This document shows, piece by piece, positions 11,711 to 21,231 of a DNA stretch of 30,260 bases; position 1 is the stretch's first letter, and every line of letters starts with the position of its first letter. Position numbers and translations under genes: made by a program. Origin of the DNA: Lindgomyces ingoldianus (lineage: Eukaryota > Ascomycota > Dothideomycetes > Pleosporales > Lindgomycetaceae). The notes below the pieces were generated by a model that made no database searches, was not told the DNA's origin, and saw only the letters and a program-made list of their open reading frames with translations. The stretch covers positions 53,312 to 83,571 of the forward strand of contig NW_022985190.1 of NCBI RefSeq assembly GCF_010093535.1, given 5' to 3'.

Positions 11711-11936
11711 TCACTGGAGGCGATAGCTTTGTTTTGCTTCTTGTTGCGTGGTGGTATAATGGTTGAGATACGCAATAATTCTTGGGTGGTGAGAGCCGAG
11801 TATATGTTCGAAACCATTGCACGCTCGCTGGTATAGCTCTGTCGCCTCCTTATACCGCTTCTGCTTATGTAGAAGGTACGCCAGGTCGTAAACGGAATTC
11901 AATGTGTATGGCCCTTTCTGGGCCTCTTTTCTCTCC
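11711..11936 (-). pseudogene. Frame-shifted C-terminal remnant of the TPR gene
   Basis: Directly after the stop codon of the TPR gene (11937-11939) the last TPR unit continues in a different frame. From about 11,905 it reads 'LNSVYDLAYLLHKQKRYKEA', then a last helix with 'GSHHPRIIAYLNHY', which resembles the usual ending of fungal NLR-type TPR arrays. The part that should encode the end of the preceding repeat helix (about 11,905-11,940) is recognisable but shortened and off frame. The simplest reading is that the gene once ran to about 11,711 and lost its end through small indels plus a stop. A new intron is less likely, as no GT donor sits at the right place. Confidence 0.7.
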
Positions 11937-14689
11937 CTATAGGGCTCGCCGGTGTAGCTTCTCTGCTTCGTCGTACTTCCCCTGGTACCGCAGTATGTTC
12001 GCTAGGTTTCCCACGCTTGTTAGCGTACGTGGGTGATGTACACCTAGCTCCTTCTCGTACCCTTCTAGCGCTCGCCGGTTCANNNNNNNNNNCCGCAGTA
12101 TGTTCGCTAGGTTTCCCACGCTTGTTAGCGTACGTGGGTGATGTACACCTAGCTCCTTCTCGTACCCTTCTAGCGCTCGCCGGTTCAGCTTCTCTGCGTC
12201 GTCGTACTTCCCCTGGTCCCGCAGTATGTTCGCTAGGTTTCCCACGCTTGTTAGCGTACGTGGGTGATGTACACCTAGCTCCTTCTCGTACCCTTCCAGC
12301 GCTCGCCGGTTCAGCTTCTCTGCATCGTCATACTTCCCCTGACCTTGAAGTATTAATGCTAAGTTTCCCACACCTGTTAGCGTACATGGGTGATGTACAC
12401 CTAGCCTCTTCTCGTACCCTTCTAGTGCTCGCCGGCTCAGCCTCTCGGCTTCGTCGTACTTCCCCTGACTTTGAAGTATTAATGCCAGGTTTCCCACGCT
12501 TGTTAGGGTACTTAGGTGATGTACACCTAGCTCCTTCTCGTACCCTTCTAGCGCTCGCCGGTTCAGCTTCTTTGCTTCGTCGTACCTCCCCTGATCTCGG
12601 AGTACTGATGCTAGGTTTCCCACGCTTGTTAGCGTACGTGGGTGATGTACACCTAGTTCCTTCTCATACCCTTCTAGCGCTCGCCGGTTCAGTTTCTCTG
12701 CGTCGTCATACTTCCCCTGACTTTGCAGTATTAATGCTAGGTTTCCCACGCTTGTTAGTGTATGTGGATGATGTACACCTAGTTCCTTCTCGTACCCTTC
12801 TAGTGCTCGCCGGTTCAGCTTGTTTGCTTCGTCGTACTTCCCCCGATCTTGCAGTACTAGTGCTAGGTTTCCCATGCTTGCTAGCGTACATGGGTCCTGT
12901 ACACCCCGCTCCTTCTCGTATCCTTCTAGTGCTCGCCGGTTCAGCTTCTCTGCTTCTTCGTACTTCCCCTGATCTCGCAGTACGATCGCAAGGCGGTTCA
13001 CGCTCGTCAGCGTATGTGGGTGATGTACACCTAGCTCCTTCTCGTATCCTTCTAGCACTCGCCGGTTCAGCTTCTCTGCTTCGTCGTACTTCCCCTGACC
13101 TTCCAGTAGTGATGCTAAGTTTCCCACGCTTGTCAGCGTAAGCAGGTGCTGGACGCCTAGCTCCTTCTCGTACCCTTCTAGCGTTCGCCGGTTCAACCTC
13201 TCTGCTTCGTCGTACTTCCCCTGATCTTGCAGTAATAGTGCTAGGTTTCCCAGGCTTGTTAGCGTAGAAGGATTCTGTACACCTAGCCCCTTTGCATACC
13301 CTTCTAGCGCTCGCCGATTCAGCTTCTCTGCTTCGTCGTACTTCCCCTGACACCACAGCACTAACGCCAGGCCGCTCACGCTCTTCAACGTACATGGGTG
13401 CTGTACACCTAGCTCCTTCTCCCCCCCTTTTAGCGCTCGCCGGCTCAGCTTCTCTGCCTCGTCGTACTTCCCCTGATCCTGCAATATGCTCGCTAGGTTG
13501 TTCACAGTCATTAGCGTATGTGGGTGTTGTACACCTAGCTCCTTCTCCATCCCGTCTAGCGCTCGCCGGCTCAGCTTTTCTGCTTCGTCGTACTTCCCCT
13601 GCTCCTGCAGTATGCCCGCTAGGTTGTTCACGCTCGTCAGTGTATGCGGGTGCTGTACACCTAGCTCCTTCTCCCTCCCTTCTAGCGCTCGCCGGCTCAG
13701 CTTCTCCGCTTCGTTGTATTTCCCCTGTTTCCGTAGCAACCATACTATATCTACGATCACTTGATTCCACTTCTTCAACGACTTACCAGCGAGTTCGCCG
13801 TAATAAAACGATTCAACGTGCGGGACCAGCTGTTTACACTCCGCCCAGTTCTCTAGGCTGCTAGATCGGAATTCTCTTGCCATTGACGCTAAGAACGTCA
13901 ACTCCCAATTTCCCACTTTTCTAGATGAGGATAGCCATGCTCTTGTGCAGAGCTGCACTAGGGGGTGCATTTTCAAAACGCCCTTCTCGGCGGTCGCACT
14001 TATTAAGGAGTACGCCTGTAAAACCTCGATATCGCCGTCAAACCCTTTTTGAGCACCACTTCCTCTTCTATCTTTTAGATGATGTAATGTGGAGAACAGA
14101 TGCCTCACATTGCGGATTCTCCCCTTTAGACTCCGCGTATAATTGCGAAGAACAAATTCGGGAATCTTTTGCGGGTTAAAGAAGCTCATAAGCGATAACA
14201 AGTCTGCAGCAGAACGCCTCTCTCTGCGGACACTCTCAAATGTTATCTGCCAAGATGTCACAATTGAGTTTAATACGCTTTCATCCCGCCGAAGATCTCC
14301 CCTATCGAGTTTGAGGAGGTTCTCTTTGCTGCTACTACTGTCGTAGAACTCGTCTTGGTAACTGGATATTGTGGTTCGAGGCGTATGCCCATTGATATAT
14401 GTCGTAGCTTGGGTTATTGAGAGGGGTATGTAGTCGGGAGCACGTAGTAGATGGTAAGCGCCTTCGTCGCTTGACGTGTCTTGCAGTCTATTGCACAGAA
14501 GTTTGCGCTTAGAGGCAGATCCGTCTGTGTGTGGATGTTAGCCTTGGGTTAGCCAGTCTCGAGGTCTGTGCACTCACCTTGTCTTGGCGGATAGCTGAAG
14601 TTGAAGTCCATCGCTCCGCCAAGACTGTGTGGGCCTGCAATGACAATGTGATCATCGGCTAGATCGTGGAACTCGCTCGTTTTCTCCAT
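11937..14689 (-). CDS. NLR-like protein: winged-helix remnant plus 42-residue TPR array, no visible P-loop
   Basis: Two exons, 14689-14578 and 14524-11937. The 53-nt intron has a GTGAGT donor, a GCTAAC branch site and a CACACAG acceptor, and splicing keeps frame, giving about 899 residues (array length uncertain because of the gap). Residues about 38-180 match the part that follows the nucleotide-binding core in fungal NB-ARC proteins: 'DYIPLSITQATTYI', then 'TSWQITFESVRRERRSAADL', then 'LKMHPLVQL'. From about residue 300 there are about fourteen 42-residue kinesin-light-chain TPRs of the type 'LGVHHPRTLTSVGNLA'. No GxxxxGKT P-loop or upstream NB-ARC sequence is visible. The first 37 residues are unrecognised. 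The start at 14689 is favoured by A at -3; an in-frame ATG at 14845 would add 52 residues. It ends at a TAG inside a repeat. In the family such proteins act in self/non-self recognition; this copy may be a decoy, a truncated allele or a young pseudogene. Confidence 0.75.
11940..13740 (-). repeat. 126-bp coding tandem array (42-residue TPR units)
   Basis: The period is exactly 126 bp; for example the anchor CCGCAGTATGTTCGC recurs at 12093 and 12219, and at 11988 across the gap. The units nearest the 3' end (about 11,990-12,400) are almost identical at the DNA level, while those near 13,400-13,700 are more varied. This suggests recent duplication by unequal crossing-over or conversion at the 3' end. 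The repeats also give long open frames on the other strand and in other frames (for instance plus 12,017-13,141 and minus 12,706-13,770), which are by-products of the array. Confidence 0.9.
12083..12092. other. Assembly gap (10 N) inside the TPR array
   Basis: Ten Ns fall between two near-identical repeat units. Comparing the flanks with a complete unit (12093-12218) shows that at least 31 bases are missing here, so ten is a placeholder; the real gap is 31 bases plus any whole number of 126-bp units. Both 10 and 31 leave the same frame, so the reading frame shown across the gap is right only for that reason. Confidence 0.95.
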
Positions 14690-16699
14690 CCTGTCTTTTG
14701 GTGAGCGTGCTTTTTCGTCTGTCAGAGTAACGAAGGAGAGAGAAAGGAAGGGCTGCAGCCTAGGCAGCAAGGCCAGCTGAGATGGAGCCTTGGTACGATT
14801 TGGCTTAGCGCTGAACCGGGTAACATACTCCCCGGCTTTTCCCATTGGATGCTCAGATGCTCATGCTGATTCGTCGACATCCGATCGCCAGGCTTTATAC
14901 TCCTGGATCTATCTTTCTAATACCCCTCGAACTTAGCCGGGCCTTTATCTGCTCTCGTAGTAAGCTTCGTGATATCCTAATAATCTGCGTTAATGCTGCC
15001 GTCGTTATATGCAAGCAATATGGCGACTCTTTTCCACTATAAAGCTTTCTAGCCTTGTTATTTAACCTAAGAGACTTGTAGAAACAATATACTTTAGGTT
15101 TGATGTTATAGCGTAATAGCATTGCTCAGAATCTCCTCTAGTCACCTGTAGATCCGAAGAACTACGCTGTAGGTTTCCTAATATCTCTTTATTTATCCAG
15201 TGCAAGATATTTACGTATTTCGCTAGTCCCTCCCAAGCTTGCTAATACAGGCCCATGTAAGAAGTTCCCATAAGAATAGTGCCTAGAGGGTCTGACAGAA
15301 TGCTTTCTAAACCTAACAATTGTTACTAAGATCGAAAACTTCCTTGCAAGCTAACCTTCTAAGACTACAAGCGATAAATGTAAGTGGGTGCTAGTTGTCT
15401 CGTCCTCCCTAGTTTAGAAGGTAAAACTTGCCGTCATCATCTAACTAATTCGAGCTTGTGATAGCCTAAAGTAGAGAATGTTAGTGCCTTATCTAAATGC
15501 TATAAGGCGTGCACGAGGTATGTGTTCTAAGGGGAGGGCTGGGGGATTCTTTGCAAGCGTGATGGTCTCCCTGCAAGTGCCCTAAGTCTATGGACAAATG
15601 CGATGCTTAGTTGCATCTTAGGAAAAGTGAACTACTGTGCTGCGACGTTCTTATTTAATAGCTGTATCCCAAAGTGTGAGCAATAACTTTCATACCTGTC
15701 CGATCGTTTATGGTGTATTTTTATCGTTATTAACATCACCTAGAATCAGTGCCGGGAATCGACAGGTAGCTAGTAACCCACCTGCAGGTGCCCAATTAGG
15801 GGTAGGCTAGTTGTTTTGGCAGTTGGCGGGAAGCTTGTGTGGAGTTTTCTATCGAATCTGCCCACCCTTTGCTGAGGGGGTTTAAACAATTCACTGCTTG
15901 GCATCATGAGTTAATCACTTGTTAGTTAAATGTCACTTCAAATGGGTTAACAATTTATGAACTTACTATAAAACTTAATTATATCGCATGAACATTGACT
16001 AAATATTAACTAGGCCTTATGTTTGCCTTCTGTACTCTCGGAAGGGCTGCTTAAATCGTTCTCGGTAGTGTTGTGCTTCGTAAGTAAGGAAATAGGAGAA
16101 ACGTCAGCCAAAGGATCTGCGATCATCACCCCTGTAGGCAGAGCGAATTGCGATTGGAATTGGGCGGTATGGAGGCTCTGCTGTGAGACAGGGACGAGCA
16201 CCTCCCTAAAAACCTTCCCCTCTAAGATCTGGGTTGATGAATTTAGTTAATTTAATTAATGGTCGCGAGAGGATATCTAGCTCTGGTTTCAAACACCCTT
16301 CACGCCGGTCGTGAAGTGGCAGATGCGTATGTATAAGGATTAGGCAATGCGACAACGGGCTAAGCACTAATTCAATAGAGAGCACTGAAAGTAGGTGCAA
16401 CGGTGCTTTTTAAACTCTTTGTTAAAGGTTACGTGGCATATAAAATGGAAAGGTGGGTGACTGGGCTCGTTACCTCAATTCACCCCCCTGGGCCCGAAAC
16501 TACCCTATTAGACCTAGCCTTTACCCGATTAGGTTGGTACTGAAGCTTTGGTGCCCCACCTGTTATCTCAGGTGCTCGGCGGACTGTACAGAGAAGCTCG
16601 GAGCCCCTGAGGACCCTGCAACTAGGAGGGGCTCCCTACTAGCTCCTTGACTAATAAGGCCAGCCAATTAGGGGCTCAAAAGCGCTTTCTCTGTCCAGC
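14690..16699. other. Gene-less interval upstream of the TPR gene
   Basis: Two kilobases with no supported gene. 14,690-14,850 is open in the TPR gene frame and may be its leader or an N-terminal extension. 14,895-15,122 on the minus strand has a 75-codon Lys/Arg-rich frame without a recognised domain. Moderately AT-rich stretches at 14,990-15,480 and 15,880-16,020 with frequent TAG/TAA in all frames suggest old, degenerated repeats. If the missing NB-ARC exon of the TPR gene ever existed it should lie here; I do not see it. Confidence 0.45.
16600..16635. repeat. Short hairpin, 9-bp stem
   Basis: GGAGCCCCT at 16600-16608 pairs with AGGGGCTCC at 16627-16635 across an 18-nt loop. It lies in a GC-rich patch (16,470-16,640) that stands out from its AT-rich flanks. 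No function is assigned. Confidence 0.5.
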
Positions 16700-16970
16700 T
16701 GTCTAAGGGACCTTTGTGATTTTTTAGGTGATATGTGATTACAAACCTCCTCTACTATGCACTAGCTTAACTAAGAATTATTGTAACTCTACCACTATAC
16801 ATCTAACTAGCTTAGATTTTAATAGGTAACGTATTTCACAAGCAAGTAGGCCACACAAGTAAAAAGTCTACTCTAACAACATTTTTGTACTTAAATTACA
16901 TTTTACTCCACAACACCTACATTAATTAATTAAATAATAAAAAAAGGATTATAAGTTTTAACTTAGTAAC
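16700..16970. repeat. AT-rich block, probable relic of the repeat family at 20,973-21,231
   Basis: Composition changes sharply to AT-rich at about 16,700 and back at about 16,970. Part of it (about 16,821-16,880, with TTCACAAGCAAGT followed by ACACAAG) resembles 21,049-21,110 (TTCACAGGCAAGT followed by ACACACC) in the same order and orientation. The similarity is imperfect and was judged by eye. It is probably a truncated copy of a mobile element. Confidence 0.45.
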
Positions 16971-17114
16971 CTTACAGGTGTCAGTTAAGTCGCTCGTGCT
17001 TCGGATCAAGCTCTTGGGGCGGCGAAATGAGGAGTTGAGGTGACTATTCCACGAACAAGCAATGTGAACATTGCCTAGGATAAGGAGAGTAAAGAATACA
17101 GCGCGTCGAGCCAT
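16926..17114 (-). CDS. Possible small secreted protein (weak)
   Basis: The ATG at 17114 opens a 62-codon frame whose first 20 residues look like a signal peptide (MARR followed by a hydrophobic run and a small-residue 'IACS' end). A polar segment rich in Ser and Arg follows, then a hydrophobic tail in the AT-rich block. The frame is also open upstream to 17309, and the last 15 or so codons lie in AT-rich repeat sequence, so the natural end may be elsewhere: a GTAAGG that could be a donor occurs just before the boundary. There is no homology that I recognise. It may equally be a chance frame. Confidence 0.2.
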   Translation of the reverse strand: MARRAVFFTLLILGNVHIACSWNSHLNSSFRRPKSLIRSTSDLTDTCKVTKLKLIILFLLFN

Positions 17115-17525
17115 GATCAAAGAAGCTGGCCTTTGATTATAATAGAAACGTGCGTCATTTCGATCGGACCCGGCAGTATTGGGGATATGTTCCGTGTTTG
17201 AGGAGAATCGCGTCCGTTTCTTGATATGCCCTTTGTGAAGTATTCGACTTAATGAGCACGTGTTCCTGCATGTTTGAATCCTACCCCCTTCGCTCAAATA
17301 ACGCCGCAATGGTCCTTGTCGGGATATCTGTCCCTGTTCGATTAATTGTTCGACCGGAGATTGATAGGTTACGCCCTACCTGCTTTTGGTGAAAGGTTAG
17401 TGAGTATTGAGTGGAATAAGGGTGCCGGTATAGCTCAAATTGCGATTTTTGCCATGTATTGACGATGTTGCCAGGCGTACCTCCGTAAACGGCCGTCAAG
17501 GCTTGCATCTAGCTAGCATTCGAGC

Positions 17526-18110
17526 TCAACGTCCCGCCGCAACAGAAACGGACCGTTCCGGACCAGTGGACGTTGACATTGTCGTTTTCAAAAGGGACAT
17601 CCCAGGCCAGATAGCCCTGCGCCTCTCAGGGTAATTGATTTGAGAAAGAGGATCAACAACTTTCTTATGTGTATATTTGGTTATACTTAGTACTTGAAAA
17701 CATGCCAAAAAGGCAGCTAGGATGCAAACTAGCGTGGAATAACCTTTCTGAGAATAATTATTAATAATAAGAGTCCACAAACGACAAATTGATGCGGCGT
17801 AGTTGGAGAGAACGCGGTTCGACAATTTCATACGGCGTAGGTGAGAGAAGGAGGGTGGACAATGTAATGTGGCGTAGTTGGAGAGAACGTGGTTCGACAA
17901 TTTCATACAGCGCAGTTGAGACAAGGAGGGCGGACAATTTAACGCGGCGTAGTCGGAGAGAAGGCGCGGTCTCTTAATTCTGTGAGATTTTCCAACCGCT
18001 CGCATCGTCATACGCGTAATGAGGTGTCGGGTTATTATACCCTGCAAGAAGCTTTCAGTGTACTTCTGCATGAAGAGATTGGCCGAACTGGGCGTGAAAT
18101 GGTCAACCAC
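17526..18110 (-). CDS. Hypothetical single-TM protein with 25-residue repeats
   Basis: Open frame of 194 codons, not recognised. Residues about 47-105 consist of two and a half 25-residue repeats with the core 'LSNYA..CPPS.S.LR.MKLSN', encoded by the 75-bp tandem repeat at 17,796-17,980. A single hydrophobic segment at about 126-143 could be a membrane helix, followed by a polar C-terminus. Downstream (to about 17,281) other frames on the same strand remain open in pieces, for instance 'DVPFENDNVNVHWSGTVRF', so a longer, intron-containing or broken gene is possible. The open frame may also simply result from the repeat. Confidence 0.3.
   Translation of the reverse strand: MVDHFTPSSANLFMQKYTESFLQGIITRHLITRMTMRAVGKSHRIKRPRLLSDYAALNCPPSLSQLRCMKLSNHVLSNYATLHCPPSFSHLRRMKLSNRVLSNYAASICRLWTLIINNYSQKGYSTLVCILAAFLACFQVLSITKYTHKKVVDPLSQINYPERRRAIWPGMSLLKTTMSTSTGPERSVSVAAGR
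17796..17980. repeat. 75-bp tandem repeat, about 2.5 units
   Basis: Units start at GGCGTAGTTGGAGAGAA (17796), again at 17871 and, truncated, at 17946 (GGCGTAGTCGGAGAGAA). Each unit is itself two related halves of 37-38 bp (a second GGCGTAGGTGAGAGAA starts at 17834), so the array grew in two steps. A multiple of three keeps frames open on both strands. Confidence 0.85.
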
Positions 18111-18383
18111 TAGGCGTAACTGCGTCTAAATAAATAGTTCATTTACAGCGCGTACATGCGTCGAAACCTGATGCGAGGTCAGCGAAAGTCGCCGAGTACC
18201 TACGTCCGTCCTCGGGGCATCGTTGGAAATTCCTAGGGTACTAACCGAGAGGCACAGGTGGAGCCCTAGGTAGATTAGGAGTTAGCTTTGCAAACGAAAA
18301 GAGAACCGAGATCTTCCAACAATATCTCTTATTCTTGCCACCGCCACGGGAAAGAAAACTAGTTTCTCGCAACAAGAACTACG

Positions 18384-20513
18384 ATGAAGCTCATTCTTCC
18401 TATTGCCTTCCTCCTTGGGCATACAGGCTTACTATCTCCCGCGTAGCAGATCCCCGGCTCTCTGCTTTCTTTTGACCTCCTTGGACTAAGCGATGGCTGT
18501 CTTGCTGCTGTGAACACGACTATTGCCTCATGTCCTAGATAGCTTCCACAGCATGCAGGCGTAAGGTATGTACTGGTAACCCCATGAATATGCTGTAATA
18601 TGGTGAACCTAAACGGATGTTTGTCTCCAGAGACGCAAGCTTTGACCTACTCAACGACAAACGCTTCGGCCAGCTCTGTGGTACAGCTTGCGCTCAAGAC
18701 CTTGAAACCTCAAGAGAGGCCATCAAAAGGGCTTGCATTTCTGCAGCAGATGTCATGGTACCTGGTGGGAGCGTTGCCTGTCCGGGTATGCCGATGGAAA
18801 CCTCGAGAGATAGGTTGTCGCTGCTGACCTCCGCATAGCGACATTCCTTGCCGATAGATACCTCTATGCATTGCAATTAGGTTGCCTCAGGCCGTAGGCG
18901 CTGCTGCGGCTTCCAATCAACTATTTTCTTTGCTAATGTGCGTCCAATAGATCTACAGGCTTGTACTGCGACTCTGTTGTCTCGCAGTGGCTGAACCAAA
19001 GCAGCAGCGGGAACTGGACAGTGGCGCAGAACTGCTCTGATTGTGAACTTGGAGTCCAGAAGCTGCAGCTTTCTTCGCCTTTCGGCTATGATGTAGACGG
19101 TGCAGCTAACTTTGCCTCCCTTACGTCCAACTGTCAGGCAGGAGGTTATACATACGCCACGCCCACGACGTATGCCATCAATGCAATAGTTGTGCCCGAT
19201 CCGCCCTCTCGTACATGTACTAGCTCATATACTGTGCAGGATGGGGACACCTGTGTGTCCATCTCTCTGAGCAGAAATGTTTCGACTTACGACTTGATAA
19301 GGGCGAATGGTCTCGATGTCAGCTGCAATTTGATCCCTCCGCAGGCTCCACAATTTGTCTCCCAAACATCTGCAATACACACCTGTTGGACGTGTACGAC
19401 AGATGTGATAATATAACAGCCGGCGCTCACATCAATCGACAGCAGCTGTTGTCGTGGAATCCAATGATCAACCATTTTGTACTAATCTAGGCAGCTGGTA
19501 TGATTGGAACTTGTGCATAAGGTGAGAAAGCACCTTACCTCTCTTCATCTTCTGTTGAAAGCAGTTGGGTCCTGACCACTATAGCAGCTCACCAAACGGA
19601 GCAGTCAACCCAGGTCAAGGCAACTCTATCGCCACAGACGTACCTGTCCCCGCAAATGCACAGAATCAGTCCAGCAGACACTGTGGGTAGTGGTATGCTA
19701 CCAAAGAGGGTGGCTTGTGTGACACCATCTCGCTCGCTTTCAGCATTACATTGGACGATTTCTACTTCCTCAATCCACAGGTTGACCGCAAATGCTCCAA
19801 CTTCCGGCTGGGAACGTCCTACTCCGTTAGGCCTGCCGGGAACATCGCCACCTACTCCGGCTATCCGATGCCCACACCTAACACTGTCTTCCCAAAACCG
19901 ACGCCGGAGCCAACATCGATACCCCCACCAGTCGTGACACCCCCGCTCTCAGCGGCGGCTGCAGGCACAGTCGATAGGTGTCTATACTACATGAATGCAT
20001 TTGATGAATCAATTTCTAATGTCTTTGATCTTAAGGTAGCGAATTCGTGTAAGGTATAGGCTACTCAGGCGGATATCATGGTAGAGGATCTGCTGGCGTG
20101 GAATCCGAGCCTGTCGAAGGAGAATTGTATGCTGCAGCCGGGCAAGAGCTACTGCATTTTGAAATGTATGTCCACAAAATTTCCTCCGTCATCGATGTCA
20201 GTGAATGTCCAGTTCGCTAACTCTTTCTGCTCGGCATCTAGCAAACAATTCTGGCTCCTCAACGAATGGTTCAACGCCTACACCTACAATTTCCCAATCA
20301 CCAACCAGCACTGGCGGCACACCTCCGCCTGCTGAGACCCAGTCGGGCGCAATCTCGTCGTGCAAAAAATGATATGTCGTCGTAAGCGGCGACAGCTGTT
20401 GGGTCATCGCGAATGCGGCCGGCATCTCTCTCGACGGCTTCTATAAGTGGAATCCCAGCGTTGGGGAGTGCTCTGCTTTGTGGCCAGACTATGCGGTGTG
20501 CATTGGGGTTTAA
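18384..20513 (+). pseudogene. Decayed secreted protein with about four LysM domains
   Basis: ATG at 18384 opens a 20-residue signal peptide (MKLILPIAFLLGHTGLLSPA), then TAG at 18444. Splice sites survive: introns 18566-18630, 18786-18838 and 18894-18950 (GTATGT, GTATGC and GTAGGC donors) rejoin 'RDASFDLLND', 'VACPATFLADRYLYALQLGC' and 'STGLYCDSV' in frame, and a likely fourth starts at 19522. LysM-like units lie at about 19,213-19,345 ('SYTVQDGDTC'), 19,680-19,870, 19,970-20,160 ('NPSLSKENCMLQPGKSYC') and 20,365-20,510 ('[15 protein letters not shown]'). Further stops are at 18540, about 19688, 20057 and 20371, with frameshifts near 19345 and 19476. LysM domains bind chitin or GlcNAc oligomers; fungal multi-LysM proteins are secreted and some mask chitin from hosts or competitors. 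With this many lesions it cannot give that protein now. Stops are of the type C-to-T or G-to-A change would create, which fits RIP leaking from nearby repeats. Confidence 0.9.
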
Positions 20514-20594
20514 TTTGGGTCAATAGGTGTTGTTATCTTATTAGCTAAGAAGAGTACTTTTCTTTATAGATGTTAACATTTTATATACAGTTGT

Positions 20595-20967
20595 TGTAAC
20601 GACCGGCTATCCAGGTGTTTCCTAGGCTGTCGTAGACTGGCCTAGACTGCACTAGGCAGTCCCGGACGACTCCCGAACCGTGCCGTTAACCCCGCACTTC
20701 CCAGACAATGCCTACCTCGCCTAAAAAGCCGGGCATCCTAGACAGGTAATACTTTGAACTGGACCTACGGCATACTAGATCTGTCGCTACCAGCGCTGCC
20801 GTGCCTGGCTCTCTGGAGAAGTATATAGCCAGTTGTAGAAGCCCTCTTTAGATAGCAGAGGATCGCCTTAGGAATTGGGCGGGTACCAATCGTACTTCTA
20901 TGTCACAGTCACGCCCTTGTTGGTCAATACACCTCTTGATTGCGAAGTGTATACCCTGTTTTTTACA
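20595..20967 (+). mobile_element. Solo LTR with GTTGT target-site duplication
   Basis: 373 bp beginning TGTAACGACCGG and ending TTTTACA, that is TG...CA ends, flanked by the identical 5-bp sequence GTTGT at 20590-20594 and 20968-20972. The interior has no coding capacity. This is what remains after recombination between the two LTRs of an LTR retrotransposon; a Ty3/gypsy origin is a guess. GC content is normal, so it is not heavily mutated. It sits 81 bp after the LysM pseudogene. Orientation is assumed from the TGTAAC end. Confidence 0.85.
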
Positions 20968-20972
20968 GTTGT

Positions 20973-21231
20973 ATTAATAAACCGGTAAGTTTTAAAGCAC
21001 TCTATGCTATTCTATTTCTGCGTTTTTAAGTATATACTTAATAGTAACTAATGTACTTCACAGGCAAGTTGCTTACACACCTAAGTTGCTTACTTTTGCT
21101 AAGACTCTACTAAACTACTCTTTTTACACTAATGCATTCCTAATAACACTACTTAAATGTGCTAAAAAAATGTTAGATATAGCTTATACTTTAAGCTTTT
21201 AAATAAAACATAAAACTTTTAAAGAAACATG
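20973..21231. repeat. AT-rich repeat relic
   Basis: AT-rich sequence between the solo LTR and the palindromic element. It contains a short internal direct repeat (AAGTTGCTTAC around 21,064-21,094) and resembles 16,821-16,880. No open frame. It is part of an older repeat layer, type unknown. Confidence 0.4.

Noticed and set aside
12017..13141. Long plus-strand frame of about 374 codons opposite the TPR gene (and a 354-codon minus frame at 12,706-13,770)
   Set aside because: Both arise because the repeat unit is 126 bp, a multiple of three, so any frame free of stops in one unit stays open throughout. The kinesin-light-chain TPR reading is the only one with a known fold, an intron and a flanking NLR-type domain.
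17260..17300. GTTTGAATCC resembling a tRNA B box
   Set aside because: No matching stems, A box or acceptor arm at the right spacing on either strand. The same was true for GGGATTTGAATG near 11,396. No tRNA or 5S rRNA gene was found.
6839..20513. Biosynthetic or defence gene cluster
   Set aside because: The recognisable genes (hydrolase, TPR protein, LysM pseudogene) are scattered, on different strands, and share no pathway; no synthase, transporter or regulator gene is seen.
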